A DNA stretch of 64,000 nucleotides from Pseudomonas graminis (GCF_013201545.1 NZ_CP053746.1:1-64000); one strand, 5' to 3'; positions 1-9,798 are shown, counted from the first letter of the stretch. Program-made: numbers and translations. Notes: generated from the sequence alone by a model not told the origin.

Positions 1-578
1 GTCAGCGCCACTTCAATCGGCGCATCGCCACAGGCTGCAACCATCAACAGCGCGGAGACGTACTGACTAGACAGTCCGCCGTCAATTTCGAAGCGCGTGG
101 CCGTGATCGAACCCGTCCCGCGCACCATGACAGGCGGGCAACCGGTAGCGCTCTCTGCGTTCAGGCCGCCCTTGCGCAGAGCGTCCAGCAATGGGCCAAT
201 CGGGCGCTTCTGCATGTAGTGATCGCCGTCCAGCGTGACGCTGCCATCCACCGTGCAGACCGCCGCTGTCAGGAACCGCACCGCTGTTCCGGCGTTACCG
301 AGGAACAGCGGGTCTTGCGGCGCCTCGAGACGCCCGCTGCTGATGACGACGAAGCTCGTGTCGTCTGGCTCGTCGATGGTCACGCCCATCTGCCTCAGGG
401 CATTGGACATGTGGCGGGTGTCATCGCTTTTCAATGCGCCGCGCAAGTGGCTGGTGCCCTTGGCGAGGGCAGCCAGGAGCAGCGCGCGGTTGGTGATGGA
501 CTTCGAGCCGGGCGGCGACACATGGCCCGTCAGCGGTACGCCCGGCGGGATGACAGTGATGGTTTGGTTCATGCCCAT
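1..578 (-). CDS. aroA: 3-phosphoshikimate 1-carboxyvinyltransferase (EPSP synthase), N-terminal part
   Basis: Joins shikimate-3-phosphate and PEP in the sixth step of aromatic amino acid synthesis. About 192 residues are visible; the gene runs off the left edge. Class I-type motifs are present in order: PPGSKSITNRALLLAAL (phosphate and substrate binding), LKSDDTRHM, LGNAGTAVRFLTA, MQKRPIGPLLDAL and GGLSSQYVSALL. The start is ATG at 578 behind GGAGAG; a second in-frame ATG lies at 572. The position that is proline in E. coli AroA (Pro101, GTAMRPL) is phenylalanine here. In pseudomonads aroA is usually fused to tyrA, so a stand-alone copy beside a tRNA cluster may be a second EPSP synthase. The family call is secure; the role relative to the fused copy is inference. 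Confidence 0.9.
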   Translation of the reverse strand, partial: MGMNQTITVIPPGVPLTGHVSPPGSKSITNRALLLAALAKGTSHLRGALKSDDTRHMSNALRQMGVTIDEPDDTSFVVISSGRLEAPQDPLFLGNAGTAVRFLTAAVCTVDGSVTLDGDHYMQKRPIGPLLDALRKGGLNAESATGCPPVMVRGTGSITATRFEIDGGLSSQYVSALLMVAACGDAPIEVAL

Positions 579-706
579 GGTCCAGCTCTCCAAATTCGAA
601 ATCAGGCACCGCTCAGCGCCGTGTTAACAGCCGGCGATCATGGCATTTATCGCCGAGCTCTGCAGCATCAAGCGCGACAGCCGACGCTTTCGCCAAATCG
701 CAGGCA

Positions 707-735
707 CAAAAAAAGCGATCCTGGGATCGCTTTCT
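707..735 (-). terminator. Rho-independent terminator of the tRNA unit
   Basis: Inverted repeat GCGATCC / GGATCGC (715-721 and 724-730). It is flanked by an A-run on the left, read as U-run on the minus strand, and by TTTCTTT on the right. It lies just after the last tRNA-Asp and can end the minus-strand tRNA transcript before aroA. Confidence 0.75.
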
Positions 736-774
736 TTGTTGCTTCGAGGCGTTCAAGGGCGTCGAAGCTATATA

Positions 775-851
775 TGGCGCAGCGGACGGGACTCGAACCC
801 GCGACCCCCGGCGTGACAGGCCGGTATTCTAACCGACTGAACTACCGCTGC
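775..851 (-). tRNA. tRNA-Asp (GTC), copy 2
   Basis: 77-nt cloverleaf. The acceptor stem GCAGCGG pairs with CCGCTGC, followed by discriminator G and an encoded CCA. The anticodon loop CTGTCAC gives GUC, and the T-loop GGTTCGAGTCC is intact. Its sequence is identical to the copy at 973-1049 by eye. It is the last tRNA in a Val-Asp-Asp transcript on the minus strand. Confidence 0.97.
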
Positions 852-972
852 TTGTCGCACAGATTTTCATCTGCTTAACGCTGTTGAAACCGACCCTTGG
901 GTCTGCTTCGTAAAACACTGACCGAAAACCTTGGCTTTCAATCTCAAACCGGGAAAACCCGATTTGGAAATA

Positions 973-1049
973 TGGCGCAGCGGACGGGACTCGAACCCGC
1001 GACCCCCGGCGTGACAGGCCGGTATTCTAACCGACTGAACTACCGCTGC
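973..1049 (-). tRNA. tRNA-Asp (GTC), copy 1
   Basis: 77-nt tRNA with anticodon GUC and encoded CCA, identical by eye to the tRNA at 775-851. It lies between tRNA-Val and the second tRNA-Asp in the same orientation, consistent with a tandem duplication inside one transcription unit. Confidence 0.97.
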
Positions 1050-1123
1050 GCATTGCGTGGACTTTCGTCCTGCTGAATCTCAGTATCCTTCAGCGTCTGA
1101 TGCTGCTGTGAAACACTCAACGA

Positions 1124-1199
1124 TGGTGGGTGATGACGGGATCGAACCGCCGACCCTCTGCTTGTAAGGCAGATGCTCTCCCGGCTGAGCTAATCACCC
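1124..1199 (-). tRNA. tRNA-Val (TAC)
   Basis: 76-nt tRNA. The acceptor stem GGGTGAT pairs with ATCACCC and CCA is encoded. The anticodon loop CTTACAA gives UAC (valine), and the T-loop GGTTCGATCCC is intact. It is the first gene of the Val-Asp-Asp unit, directly downstream of a strong promoter. Confidence 0.97.
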
Positions 1200-1219
1200 T
1201 TGCTTCGCTGAGGCCGCGA

Positions 1220-1248
1220 AATTTACGCAGGTGACGAACCTAAGTCAA
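1220..1248 (-). promoter_or_regulatory. Sigma-70 promoter of the tRNA Val-Asp-Asp unit
   Basis: Read on the minus strand: -35 TTGACT (1243-1248), a 17-nt spacer and -10 TAAATT (1220-1225). The -10 ends about 20 nt before the 5' end of tRNA-Val, a typical stable-RNA arrangement. Confidence 0.8.
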
Positions 1249-1315
1249 TAGCCCGCTTGAAGTTTTTTTCAAAAGAGACATTTTTCCCGCGAAGCACGAA
1301 GCTGCACATCAGGAA

Positions 1316-1343
1316 CAAAAAAGCGAGCCCTGAGGCTCGCTTT
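1316..1343 (-). terminator. Rho-independent terminator after metZ
   Basis: Stem GCGAGCC (1323-1329) / GGCTCGC (1334-1340) with loop CTGA. The A-run at 1316-1322 is a U-run on the minus strand. It starts about 20 nt after the metZ stop. Confidence 0.85.
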
Positions 1344-1361
1344 CGTGTTCAGACACCCTGC

Positions 1362-2573
1362 TTACAACGCAGCCAGACCACGCACGAGATCCGCCTGCAG
1401 GTCAGCGACGTCTTCCAGCCCTACGGCGACGCGGATCAGGCTGTCACGTATGCCGGCGGCCTCACGCTCCTGCGGCGACAGCCGACCGTGGGAAGTGGTG
1501 CTCGGATGGGTGATGGTGGTCTTGGTGTCACCCAGGTTTGCGGTGATCGAGATCAACCGCGTGGCATCGATGAAGCGCCATGCGCCGTCCTTGCCGCCCT
1601 TCACCTCAAAGCTCACCACCGCGCCGAACGCCTTCTGCTGACGTTTGGCCAACGCGTGCTGCGGGTGACTCACGAGACCGGAGTAATGCACCTTCTCGAT
1701 GCCCTCCTGCTGCTCGAGCCACTGCGCCAGTTCCAGGGCGCTCTGGCAATGGGCACGCATGCGGATGTTCAGGGTTTCGAGCCCCTTGAGGAACAGCCAC
1801 GCGTTGAACGGGCTCAGACTTGGCCCTGCAGTGCGCAGGAAGCCCACGACTTCTTTCATCAGTTCGCTGCGACCGACCACCACCCCGCCCATGGCGCGGC
1901 CTTGCCCGTCGATGAACTTGGTCGCCGAATGCACGACCACGTCCGCGCCCATGCGCAGTGGTTGCTGCAGCGCCGGTGTGCAGAAGCAGTTATCGACCAC
2001 CAGCAGCGCGCCCTTGGCGTGGGCAATTTCCGCCAGTGCATTGATGTCGACCAGCTCCGCCAACGGGTTGGACGGTGATTCGACGAACAGCATTTTGGTA
2101 TTCGGCTTGATCGCCGCGTCCCAGCCAGACAGTTCTGCGAGGGGGACGTAATCGACATCGACCCCGAAGCGCTTGAAGTACTTTTCGAACAGGCTGATGG
2201 TCGAACCGAAGACGCTCTTCGACACCAGCACATGGTCGCCAGCGCTGCAGAAGCTCATCACCGTGGCGAGGATGGCTGACATCCCGGTGGAGGTTGCCAC
2301 CGCCTGCTCGCCGCCTTCCAGCGCAGCCATGCGTTCTTCGAACGAAGCCACGGTCGGGTTGGTGTAACGCGAGTAGACGTTGCCGGGGATCTCTCCGGCG
2401 AAGGTCGCGGCTGCCTCGGCTGCCGTGCGGAACACGTAGCTGGACGTGAAAAACAGTGGATCGCTGTGTTCGCGTTCCGGCGTGCGGTGCTGACCGGCAC
2501 GAACCGCGAGGGTGTCAAAACCGACACCCTCGAGATCGCTGTCCAGTCGACCGGCATCCCATTCCTGAGTCAT
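1362..2573 (-). CDS. metZ: O-succinylhomoserine sulfhydrylase
   Basis: PLP enzyme of the Cys/Met metabolism family that makes homocysteine from O-succinylhomoserine and sulfide (direct sulfhydrylation branch of methionine synthesis). At 403 aa it has full family length. It shows the YSRYTNPT motif, a glycine-rich cofactor region, VVDNCFCTP and the PLP-lysine motif HSATKFIDGQGR. The start is ATG at 2573. It is the last gene of a minus-strand group downstream of purF (21-nt gap) and is followed by a terminator. The order folC-dedD-cvpA-purF-metZ matches P. aeruginosa and supports metZ over metB or metC. Confidence 0.93.
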   Translation of the reverse strand: MTQEWDAGRLDSDLEGVGFDTLAVRAGQHRTPEREHSDPLFFTSSYVFRTAAEAAATFAGEIPGNVYSRYTNPTVASFEERMAALEGGEQAVATSTGMSAILATVMSFCSAGDHVLVSKSVFGSTISLFEKYFKRFGVDVDYVPLAELSGWDAAIKPNTKMLFVESPSNPLAELVDINALAEIAHAKGALLVVDNCFCTPALQQPLRMGADVVVHSATKFIDGQGRAMGGVVVGRSELMKEVVGFLRTAGPSLSPFNAWLFLKGLETLNIRMRAHCQSALELAQWLEQQEGIEKVHYSGLVSHPQHALAKRQQKAFGAVVSFEVKGGKDGAWRFIDATRLISITANLGDTKTTITHPSTTSHGRLSPQEREAAGIRDSLIRVAVGLEDVADLQADLVRGLAAL

Positions 2574-2594
2574 GCCGCCTGCTCCTTGTCTGGA

Positions 2595-4103
2595 TTAGTT
2601 GTTGTACAGATCGATGATCGCGCTCACCGCCTGAGTCTTGACCTTGGAGGCGTCGTTGCGCGCCTGCTCGATCCTGTTCAGATAATGCTCGTCGATGTCA
2701 CCGGTCACGTACTTGCCGTCGAAGACCGAACAGTCGAAATTGTCGATCTTGATCTTTTTGCTGCCACTCACCGCCTCGATCAGGTCATTCAGATCCTGAT
2801 AGACCAGCCAGTCGGCACCGATGAGGTCGGCCACGTCCTGGGTGGAACGGTTGTGAGCGATCAGCTCATGGGCACTCGGCATGTCGATGCCGTAGACGTT
2901 GGGGAAGCGCACGGCCGGGGCCGCAGAACAGAAATAGACGTTCTTGGCGCCGGCTTCACGGGCCATCTGGATGATCTGCTTGCACGTGGTGCCGCGAACG
3001 ATAGAGTCGTCCACCAGCATCACGTTCTTGCCACGGAATTCCAGCTCGATCGCATTGAGCTTCTGGCGCACGGATTTTTTCCGCGCGGCCTGGCCCGGCA
3101 TGATGAAGGTTCGGCCGATGTAGCGGTTCTTGACGAAGCCTTCGCGGAATTTCACGCCGAGGTGGTTCGCCAGTTCCAGCGCGGCCGTGCGGCTGGTGTC
3201 CGGGATCGGGATGACCACGTCGATGTCATGATCAGGACGCTCGCGCAGGATCTTGTCGGCGAGCTTTTCGCCCATGCGCAGACGCGCCTTGTAGACCGAG
3301 ATGCCGTCGATGATCGAATCCGGACGCGCCAGGTAGACGTGCTCGAAGATGCACGGGGCGTATTTGGGATCGGTGGCGCACTGACGGGTGTGCAGCTTGC
3401 CGTCTTCGGTGATGTACACCGCTTCGCCCGGTGCCAGGTCACGAATCAACGTGAAGCCGAGCACGTCCAGCGAAACGCTTTCGGAGGCGATCATGTACTC
3501 GACGCCTTCGTCAGTGTGACGCTGACCGAAAACGATTGGGCGGATGGCGTCCGGGTCGCGGAAACCGACGATGCCGTAACCGGTAATCATCGCCACGACC
3601 GCGTAACCGCCACGGCAGCGCTTATGCACGTCGGCGACGGCCGCGAAGATATCTTCTTCGGTCGGCTGCAGCTTGCCGCGCACCGCCAGCTCGTGGGCGA
3701 ACACGTTGAGCAGCACTTCGGAGTCGGAGTTGGTGTTGACGTGACGCAGGTCCGACTCGAAGATTTCCTTCGCCAGTTGCTCGACGTTGGTCAGGTTGCC
3801 GTTGTGCGCCAGGGTGATGCCGTAAGGCGAGTTGACGTAGAACGGCTGGGCCTCGGCTGACGTCGAGCTGCCCGCCGTTGGATAACGTACGTGCCCAATG
3901 CCCATGTGCCCGACCAGCCTTTGCATATGGCGCTGGTGGAACACATCACGAACCAGACCGTTGTCCTTGCGCAGGAACAACTTGCCGTCATGGCTGGTCA
4001 CGATACCGGCAGCGTCCTGGCCGCGGTGCTGGAGGACGGTGAGCGCGTCATAAAGCGCCTGATTGACGTTCGACTTGCCGACGATACCGACGATGCCACA
4101 CAT
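2595..4103 (-). CDS. purF: Amidophosphoribosyltransferase
   Basis: First committed step of purine synthesis: PRPP plus glutamine to phosphoribosylamine. About 502 aa. I place the start at ATG 4103, which gives MCGIVGIVG so that Cys2 becomes the N-terminal nucleophile of the class II glutaminase domain. A longer reading from TTG at 4112 would bury it. The glutaminase half contains [19 protein letters not shown] and NSDSEVLL segments. The C-terminal phosphoribosyltransferase half carries the PRPP loop [13 protein letters not shown]. It lies 12 nt downstream of cvpA, as in E. coli and Pseudomonas. Confidence 0.95.
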   Translation of the reverse strand: MCGIVGIVGKSNVNQALYDALTVLQHRGQDAAGIVTSHDGKLFLRKDNGLVRDVFHQRHMQRLVGHMGIGHVRYPTAGSSTSAEAQPFYVNSPYGITLAHNGNLTNVEQLAKEIFESDLRHVNTNSDSEVLLNVFAHELAVRGKLQPTEEDIFAAVADVHKRCRGGYAVVAMITGYGIVGFRDPDAIRPIVFGQRHTDEGVEYMIASESVSLDVLGFTLIRDLAPGEAVYITEDGKLHTRQCATDPKYAPCIFEHVYLARPDSIIDGISVYKARLRMGEKLADKILRERPDHDIDVVIPIPDTSRTAALELANHLGVKFREGFVKNRYIGRTFIMPGQAARKKSVRQKLNAIELEFRGKNVMLVDDSIVRGTTCKQIIQMAREAGAKNVYFCSAAPAVRFPNVYGIDMPSAHELIAHNRSTQDVADLIGADWLVYQDLNDLIEAVSGSKKIKIDNFDCSVFDGKYVTGDIDEHYLNRIEQARNDASKVKTQAVSAIIDLYNN

Positions 4104-4115
4104 GCGACACAACCC

Positions 4116-4703
4116 CTACTTAGTGGAACTGGATTTACCGAACACTTCCGGCGGCGTTGTAGGCGGCAGGAGGTGATCCTTGAACGGGATGTCAACAGGT
4201 ACGCTGACTCCGCTGGCTAGCCACTTGCTGGACATCCCGAGAATCAGGTTTTTCGACCAGTCAGCGACCATGACAAATTGCGGGAGCAGCCTCGACTGCT
4301 GCCACCATTGATCCTGTTGCACCGGGCCCAGGCTCAACAGCCCGACCGCGACGACAACCAGCAAGGCTCCGCGCGCCGCGCCGAAGACCATACCCAGAAA
4401 GCGATCGGTCCCGGACAGCCCGGTGACGCGTATCAGTTCTCCAATCAGAAAGTTGACCATGGCGCCGACCAGCAGGGTGGCGACGAAAAGAATGGTGCAG
4501 CCCGCAATCACGCGCGCCGAAGGTGCTTCGATGTAGTTGACCAGATACTGGGCCAGCGATCCGCCGAACATCCAGGCGACGGCACCTGCGATGATCCACG
4601 TCAGCAAGGACAATGCTTCTTTGACGAAGCCGCGCTTGAGACTGATCAAAGCGGAGATGGCGACAATTGCAATGATCGCCCAGTCAACCGGAGTAAATGA
4701 CAC
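4116..4703 (-). CDS. cvpA: CvpA family inner-membrane protein
   Basis: 195 aa with about four predicted membrane segments: WAIIAIVAISALISL, LLTWIIAGAVAWMFG, VIAGCTILFVATLLVGAMV and a stretch near GALLVVVAVGLLSL. This matches the CvpA/colicin V production family. Members sit next to purF, affect envelope stress and biofilm phenotypes, and lack a settled molecular function. The start is GTG at 4703. The C-terminal tail of about 50 residues is hydrophilic and probably cytoplasmic. The gene lies between dedD and purF. Confidence 0.9.
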   Translation of the reverse strand: MSFTPVDWAIIAIVAISALISLKRGFVKEALSLLTWIIAGAVAWMFGGSLAQYLVNYIEAPSARVIAGCTILFVATLLVGAMVNFLIGELIRVTGLSGTDRFLGMVFGAARGALLVVVAVGLLSLGPVQQDQWWQQSRLLPQFVMVADWSKNLILGMSSKWLASGVSVPVDIPFKDHLLPPTTPPEVFGKSSSTK

Positions 4704-4865
4704 GTCGCAGCCTACAGACTGATAAGGCGGCGGATTTTAGCAGAGCACTCGCCTGCCGGTAAGCAGCGATTGCGGATGAAGGGCAATTAAGGCGAACTAT
4801 TGGACTTTGTTGAAGGTCGGCTGGGGTTAGACCCGAGACCGATAGTGTCAGATCCGGCCCCTTCC

Positions 4866-5006
4866 CTAGTAGGACCGGCTTTAGCCGGGAAGGCGGCAGT
4901 TGCCACATCGCGAAATCGAGGGTGGCTGATCCGGCCCCTTCCCGGCTGAAGCCGGTCCCACTAAGACACCGCGTGCATTGCGTGGGACCGGCTTTAGCCG
5001 GGAAGA
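4866..5006. repeat. Cluster of three palindromic REP elements
   Basis: The 326-nt gap between dedD and cvpA holds three copies of a palindrome close to GGACCGGCTTTAGCCGGGAAG: about 4866-4892 (+), 4938-4962 (inverted) and 4982-5005 (+). Each can fold on GGCTTTAGCC or GGCTGAAGCC. I see no coding potential in the rest of the gap. The same family recurs near 48.6-48.7 kb and 63.0-63.1 kb. Confidence 0.85.
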
Positions 5007-5029
5007 CATCTTGGCAGACGAAAGAGAGC

Positions 5030-5734
5030 TTACTTACGCTCCGGCTGAAAACGCACAACGATGCCTTTGATCTTCTGCTGTTTTTCCAGCGTGTCACGCA
5101 GACGATCAGCCTCTGCGCGCTCGATCACCGGGCCAACGAATACGCGGTTCACGCCATCGGCGGTACGGATGTAAGCGTTATAGCCCTGAGTGCGCAGCGT
5201 CTTCTGCAGTGTGTCGGCATTGGCGCGATTGGACAGGCTCGCCAGCTGCACCGCCCACGTGACCGACAGACCATTGGCATCGACCCGGCTGGTGTCAGCG
5301 GCTGACGCAACTGGCGCTGGCGCTTGAGCGGGTGCAGGTGTCGGTGCCGGAGCTGGCTTCACAGGCGCTGTCTGAGCGGGTTTGGGCGCAGCAGCCACAG
5401 GCTTGGAAGGCGCAGGGGCAATGGGCATGGACGGCGGCTGTTGACTGGTGCGCTGCTGAACGGGCTGGGCAGGATGTACAGGCTGAGCAGGTTGCGTCAG
5501 CTCGTCATCGGTCGGCACCGGTTCCTGGGGCAATGGCTGCTGTTCAGGCACGCTGACGGGTTCTACCTTGATCTGCGAGGTGGCCGGCGCTTGCGGCGCG
5601 GCAGGCGCCTCGACCTGCACACGGCGGGCTTCATCCTGACGCGAAAACAGCATCGGCAGAAAAATCACCGCGATGGCAATCAGCACCAACGCTCCCACCA
5701 TGCGCTGCTTGTACGCTTTATCCAGCAAAGCCAT
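5030..5734 (-). CDS. dedD: SPOR-domain protein, DedD-like cell-division factor
   Basis: 234 aa. A short cytoplasmic N-terminus is followed by one membrane helix (about residues 12-30, MVGALVLIAIAVIFLPMLF). A long Pro/Ala/Gln-rich periplasmic linker leads to a C-terminal SPOR domain (about 155-232, VTWAVQLASLSNRANAD...FVGPVIERAEAD). SPOR domains bind denuded peptidoglycan glycans at the division septum. It lies 3 nt after folC and upstream of cvpA, as in other pseudomonads. The family call is firm; the division role is by homology. Confidence 0.88.
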   Translation of the reverse strand: MALLDKAYKQRMVGALVLIAIAVIFLPMLFSRQDEARRVQVEAPAAPQAPATSQIKVEPVSVPEQQPLPQEPVPTDDELTQPAQPVHPAQPVQQRTSQQPPSMPIAPAPSKPVAAAPKPAQTAPVKPAPAPTPAPAQAPAPVASAADTSRVDANGLSVTWAVQLASLSNRANADTLQKTLRTQGYNAYIRTADGVNRVFVGPVIERAEADRLRDTLEKQQKIKGIVVRFQPERK

Positions 5735-5737
5735 GTG

Positions 5738-7024
5738 TCACTTCCTCCGTGACGCGCCAGCAAGCCATTCCAGGGCCTCGGCTACGCAGTAAAAAGACCC
5801 GAACAGAACAATCTCGTCGTCGGCTGTCGCGTGGGCGCACTGAGCTTCAAGTGCCAGCGCGATACTCGGGTGAGACGTCACGCGAGCGCCAAGGTTCTGC
5901 AACGCCTGTTCGATCTCTTGCGCCGGACGGCTGCGCGGCGTTGGCAGCGGTGCGACGGCCCAACTGCTGAATGTTTCGCCCAACTCCGCCAGAACGCCTT
6001 GCAGGTCCTTGTCGCTGAGCAGTCCGAACACCGCCAGACGCCGGCCCGCCACGGGTCGCTGATTCAAGCGCTGTGCGAGAAACTTCGCCGCATGGGGGTT
6101 ATGACCGACATCCAGCAGAAGGCTCAGCGATTTGCCCTGCCAGTCAATGCTGCGGCGATCAAGGCGACCGGTCACGCGCGTATTAACGAGCGCGCCGCGA
6201 AGGGTCGACTCATCCCACGGCAGATCCAGCAGCAGGTAGGCCTGCAACGCCAAAGCAGCGTTCTGCATGGGCAGGTCGAGTAACGGCAGCGCGTGCAGTT
6301 CGACCTTTCGACCGGTCGCGTCGGTGCCAGACCAGTCCCACCCCGTGGCGTTGATCAGCAGATCGAAATCGCGGCCGCGCAGCGACAGCGGGCAATGCAG
6401 TGCACGCGCCTTGTCGAGCAATGGCTGCGGTGGATCAAGATCGCCACACAGCGCAGGCCTTCCTTCACGGAATATCCCGGCCTTCTCGAAGGCCACAGTC
6501 TCGCGGGTGTTGCCGAGGAATTCCGCGTGATCAACGCCAATGCTGGTGACCAGCGCCATGTCGGCATCGATCAGATTGACCGTATCAAGCCGCCCGCCCA
6601 GTCCCACTTCCAGCACCACTGCGTCCAGCCCGGCCTGCGCGAACAGCCAGAACGCTGCCAGTGTGCCCATTTCGAAATAGGTCAGGGAAATGTCGCCGCG
6701 GCCGCGCTCGACCACGTCGAACGCCGCGCACAGCTCGGCGTCGGTGGCTTCAACGCCCTGCACCTGCACACGCTCGTTGTAACGCAGCAGGTGCGGCGAG
6801 CTGTAAACACCCACCTTCAGCCCCTGGGCCTGCAGCAAGGAAGCAACGAATGCGCAGGTCGAGCCTTTGCCGTTGGTCCCGGTGACCGTGATCACTCTGG
6901 GCGCCGGCCGGGTCAGGCCCATCTGCGTTGCCACCTGCTGCGAACGCTCCAGCCCCATGTCGATGGCCGACGGGTGCAGGTGTTCCAGATAGCTGAGCCA
7001 GTCGCTCAGAGAGCGTGCGGTCAT
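5738..7024 (-). CDS. folC: Bifunctional folylpolyglutamate synthase / dihydrofolate synthase
   Basis: Adds glutamate to dihydropteroate and to folates. 428 aa. The Mur-ligase-type P-loop [13 protein letters not shown] is near residue 48; SSPHL, the central [10 protein letters not shown] and [13 protein letters not shown] follow. The C-terminal domain carries [11 protein letters not shown]. The start ATG at 7024 overlaps the accD stop by 4 nt (ATGA), so the two are probably translationally coupled. Confidence 0.95.
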   Translation of the reverse strand: MTARSLSDWLSYLEHLHPSAIDMGLERSQQVATQMGLTRPAPRVITVTGTNGKGSTCAFVASLLQAQGLKVGVYSSPHLLRYNERVQVQGVEATDAELCAAFDVVERGRGDISLTYFEMGTLAAFWLFAQAGLDAVVLEVGLGGRLDTVNLIDADMALVTSIGVDHAEFLGNTRETVAFEKAGIFREGRPALCGDLDPPQPLLDKARALHCPLSLRGRDFDLLINATGWDWSGTDATGRKVELHALPLLDLPMQNAALALQAYLLLDLPWDESTLRGALVNTRVTGRLDRRSIDWQGKSLSLLLDVGHNPHAAKFLAQRLNQRPVAGRRLAVFGLLSDKDLQGVLAELGETFSSWAVAPLPTPRSRPAQEIEQALQNLGARVTSHPSIALALEAQCAHATADDEIVLFGSFYCVAEALEWLAGASRRK

Positions 7025-7941
7025 ATGTTCGCCGGAGCAGGCGGCACAACGATCGGCTCAAGTGTCGGCGCCACGAATTTAGGCGTCGGCAGCCCCATCA
7101 TCTGTGCCAGCACGTTGCCCAGACGCTGACGCAGTTCCTGACGGTGGATGATCATGTCGATCGCGCCGTGGTCGAGCAGGAATTCGCTGCGCTGGAAGCC
7201 TTCCGGCAGCTTCTCGCGCACGGTCTGTTCAATGACGCGAGGGCCGGCGAAGCCGATCAGTGCTTTAGGCTCGGCGACAATGATATCGCCCAGCATCGCG
7301 AGACTGGCGGAAACGCCACCGTAGACCGGGTCGGTCAGCACGGAGATGAACGGCAGGCCTTCTTCACGCAGACGCGCCAGAACGGCCGAGGTCTTGGCCA
7401 TTTGCATCAGGGAGATCAGGGCTTCCTGCATGCGCGCACCGCCGGATGCCGCGAAGCAGATCATCGGGCAGCGGTTTTCCAGTGCGTAGTTGGCGGCTTG
7501 CACGAACCGCTCACCCACTACTGCACCCATCGAGCCGCCCATGAACGAGAACTCGAATGCGCTGCACACCACCGGCATGCCCAACAGGGTACCGCTCATG
7601 GAAATCAGCGCGTCCTTCTCACCGGTCTGCTTCTGAGCGGCGACCAGGCGGTCCTTGTACTTCTTGCCGTCGCGGAATTTCAGACGGTCTACCGGCTCCA
7701 GATCAACGCCGATCTCCTGGCGGCCATCGGCGTCCAGGAAGATATTCAGACGGGCACGGGCGCCGATGCGCATGTGGTGGTTGCACTTCGGGCAGACGTC
7801 CAGGGTCTTTTCCAGCTCAGGGCGATACAGCACCGCTTCGCAGGACGGGCACTTGTGCCACAGACCTTCGGGCACCGAGCTCTTCTTGACCTCGGAACGC
7901 ATGATCGAAGGGATCAGTTTGTCTACCAACCAGTTGCTCAT
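7021..7941 (-). CDS. accD: Acetyl-CoA carboxylase carboxyltransferase subunit beta
   Basis: Beta half of the carboxyltransferase that makes malonyl-CoA with AccA. 306 aa from ATG at 7941 ([12 protein letters not shown]), preceded by GGAG nine bases upstream. Reading further upstream is open but lacks a site. An N-terminal zinc ribbon CPSC...CPKC is near residues 30-52, followed by the crotonase-fold carboxyltransferase domain with [26 protein letters not shown] and [10 protein letters not shown]. About 283 nt without a clear gene separate it from trpF. Confidence 0.95.
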   Translation of the reverse strand: MSNWLVDKLIPSIMRSEVKKSSVPEGLWHKCPSCEAVLYRPELEKTLDVCPKCNHHMRIGARARLNIFLDADGRQEIGVDLEPVDRLKFRDGKKYKDRLVAAQKQTGEKDALISMSGTLLGMPVVCSAFEFSFMGGSMGAVVGERFVQAANYALENRCPMICFAASGGARMQEALISLMQMAKTSAVLARLREEGLPFISVLTDPVYGGVSASLAMLGDIIVAEPKALIGFAGPRVIEQTVREKLPEGFQRSEFLLDHGAIDMIIHRQELRQRLGNVLAQMMGLPTPKFVAPTLEPIVVPPAPANI

Positions 7942-8224
7942 GCTTTCTTTCTCCAGTACCGATGGCTCGAACGCGATGGCATTTGGTGCCATGCGCATGC
8001 CCTTAAATCAATGTCATGTACGGTGCCGCGAAATGTCGTACGACGATCGGCGCGAGGCCTGACCTGCCGGGACAACACTCACGAACACCACGCTCAACTT
8101 CATCACGAGACGCAAGACGTCTTCGCTTAACCAATTCGGCCACACGCATCAGCGGATGGCAGGCTAGTGGACGGCGAACGTTGGCCCGCCGTCACATCAC
8201 AGCCGATCTTGCCGGATAAACGCC

Positions 8225-8845
8225 CTAGGCGCCGTGTACTGCACTCATGAACGCGCGGATCTTGTCGTGATCCTTCAAGCCTTTGGATTTCTCCACCCCG
8301 CCGCTCACGTCAACCGCGTAGGGATACACCTGGGCGATCGCCTGGGAGACGTTGGCCGAGGTCAGGCCGCCGGCGAGAATCAGCGGCTTGCTCAGATGTT
8401 TCGGAATCAGCGCCCAGTCGAAGGTTTCGCCTGTACCGCCCGGAATGCCTGCGACGTAAGTGTCGAGCAGGATGCCGCAGGCGTTGGCGTAGGCATCGCA
8501 GCTGGCCGCGATGTCGTCGCCGGCCTGGACGCGTAGCGCCTTGATGTACGGGCGGTTATAGCCTTCGCACTGCTCGGGACTCTCATCGCCGTGAAACTGA
8601 ATGAGGTCGAGGGGAACAACGTCGAGCAGCGCCTGCAGGTCGGCGCGTTCGGCGTTCACGAACAGGCCGACGGTGCTGACAAAAGGCGGCAGCGCAGCAA
8701 CGATTGCCTGAGCCTGCTCAACGGTGACGAAGCGCGGGCTCTTGGGATAAAACACCAGCCCGATGGCGTCGGCTCCCGCGTCAACGGCAGCCAATGCATC
8801 CTCTATGCAGGTAATCCCGCAGATCTTGCTGCGAACGGCTGACAT
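8225..8845 (-). CDS. trpF: Phosphoribosylanthranilate isomerase
   Basis: Third step of tryptophan synthesis, an Amadori rearrangement of PRA. 206 aa, a single TIM-barrel. [12 protein letters not shown] carries the catalytic Cys at the N-terminus, then [35 protein letters not shown] and [15 protein letters not shown] follow. The start is ATG at 8845. It lies between truA and accD, the standard Pseudomonas order, away from other trp genes. Confidence 0.95.
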   Translation of the reverse strand: MSAVRSKICGITCIEDALAAVDAGADAIGLVFYPKSPRFVTVEQAQAIVAALPPFVSTVGLFVNAERADLQALLDVVPLDLIQFHGDESPEQCEGYNRPYIKALRVQAGDDIAASCDAYANACGILLDTYVAGIPGGTGETFDWALIPKHLSKPLILAGGLTSANVSQAIAQVYPYAVDVSGGVEKSKGLKDHDKIRAFMSAVHGA

Positions 8846-8904
8846 GTAGTAGAGACCTCAAGCCTTGCGAAAGTCACGGATGGTAGCAAATGCAGTCACC
8901 TGCG

Positions 8905-9798
8905 TCAGCCGTCCAGTTCCGAGAAGCCGGTGAGAAAATGCGGGCCGATGTAGCGATCCGGTAATGGGAACTCGTCGCGGTATTCCACCTGAACCAGGTA
9001 CAGGCCAAAAGGATGAGCCGTCACGCCGCCGGTTCTTCGTACTCGGCTTTCGAGCACTTCCTTCGCCCACTCGATCGGCCGCTCCCCTGCCCCGATGGTC
9101 ATCAGCACGCCGGCAATGTTGCGCACCATGTGATGCAGGAAGGCATTGGCGCGGACATCGATGACGATCATCTTGCCGTGGCGGGTGACGCGCAGGTGGT
9201 GAAGCTGCTTGATCGGCGACTTGGCCTGGCATTGCCCGGCACGGAATGCACTGAAATCGTGGGTACCGACCAGGTATTCGGCGGCCAGCGCCATTCTCTC
9301 CGCATCCAGCGGGCGGTGATTCCAGGTGATTTCCTGGCCCAGGTGTGCCGGGCGGATCTGATCGTTGTAGATCACGTAGCGGTAGCGACGGGCGATGGCT
9401 TTGAAACGCGCGTGGAAATGGGCGGGCATGACCTTGGCCCAGGTCACGCTGATGTCATGGGGCAAATTGATATTGGCGCCCATGGTCCAGGCTTTCATGC
9501 TGCGCTCGGCCCGGGTGTCGAAGTGCACCACCTGACCGCACGCGTGCACGCCCGCATCGGTGCGCCCGGCGCACATCAGCGACACCGGTGAATCAGCCAC
9601 TTTCGACAGGGCGTTTTCCAGTGTTTCCTGGACGGTCAGCACGCCGGTCAACTGCCGCTGCCAGCCGCTGTAACGCGAGCCTTTGTATTCCACGCCCAGC
9701 GCGATTCTGGAAAAACCTTCGGCGGCCAGCTCGGCTGCCGCTGTTTCTGCGTCGGTGTCTGTAGTTGCCAAGAGCTTAAAGCCTGTCGATGTGCGCAA
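8905..9798 (-). CDS. truA: tRNA pseudouridine(38-40) synthase
   Basis: Forms pseudouridine at positions 38-40 in the anticodon arm of many tRNAs. The conserved body begins at RIALGVEYKGSRYSGWQRQ and includes the catalytic aspartate motif CAGRTDAGVHA, then FHARFKAIARRYRY and FLHHMVRNIAG. No ATG precedes the body in frame: an in-frame TAA lies five codons upstream of the TTG at 9798, so translation must begin at TTG 9798 or an internal codon such as TTG 9771. Neither has a clear ribosome site. The function is certain; the start is not. Confidence 0.9.
   Translation of the reverse strand: MRTSTGFKLLATTDTDAETAAAELAAEGFSRIALGVEYKGSRYSGWQRQLTGVLTVQETLENALSKVADSPVSLMCAGRTDAGVHACGQVVHFDTRAERSMKAWTMGANINLPHDISVTWAKVMPAHFHARFKAIARRYRYVIYNDQIRPAHLGQEITWNHRPLDAERMALAAEYLVGTHDFSAFRAGQCQAKSPIKQLHHLRVTRHGKMIVIDVRANAFLHHMVRNIAGVLMTIGAGERPIEWAKEVLESRVRRTGGVTAHPFGLYLVQVEYRDEFPLPDRYIGPHFLTGFSELDG

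Noticed and set aside
2466..3860. A 464-codon plus-strand open frame opposite purF
   Set aside because: Antisense shadow of a high-GC gene; its composition follows the purF codons and no motif is recognisable.
8100..8165. A tRNA-like D-arm (GTGGCCGAATTGGTTAAG on the minus strand) between trpF and accD
   Set aside because: No matching acceptor stem, anticodon arm or T-loop could be assembled, so it is not called a tRNA.
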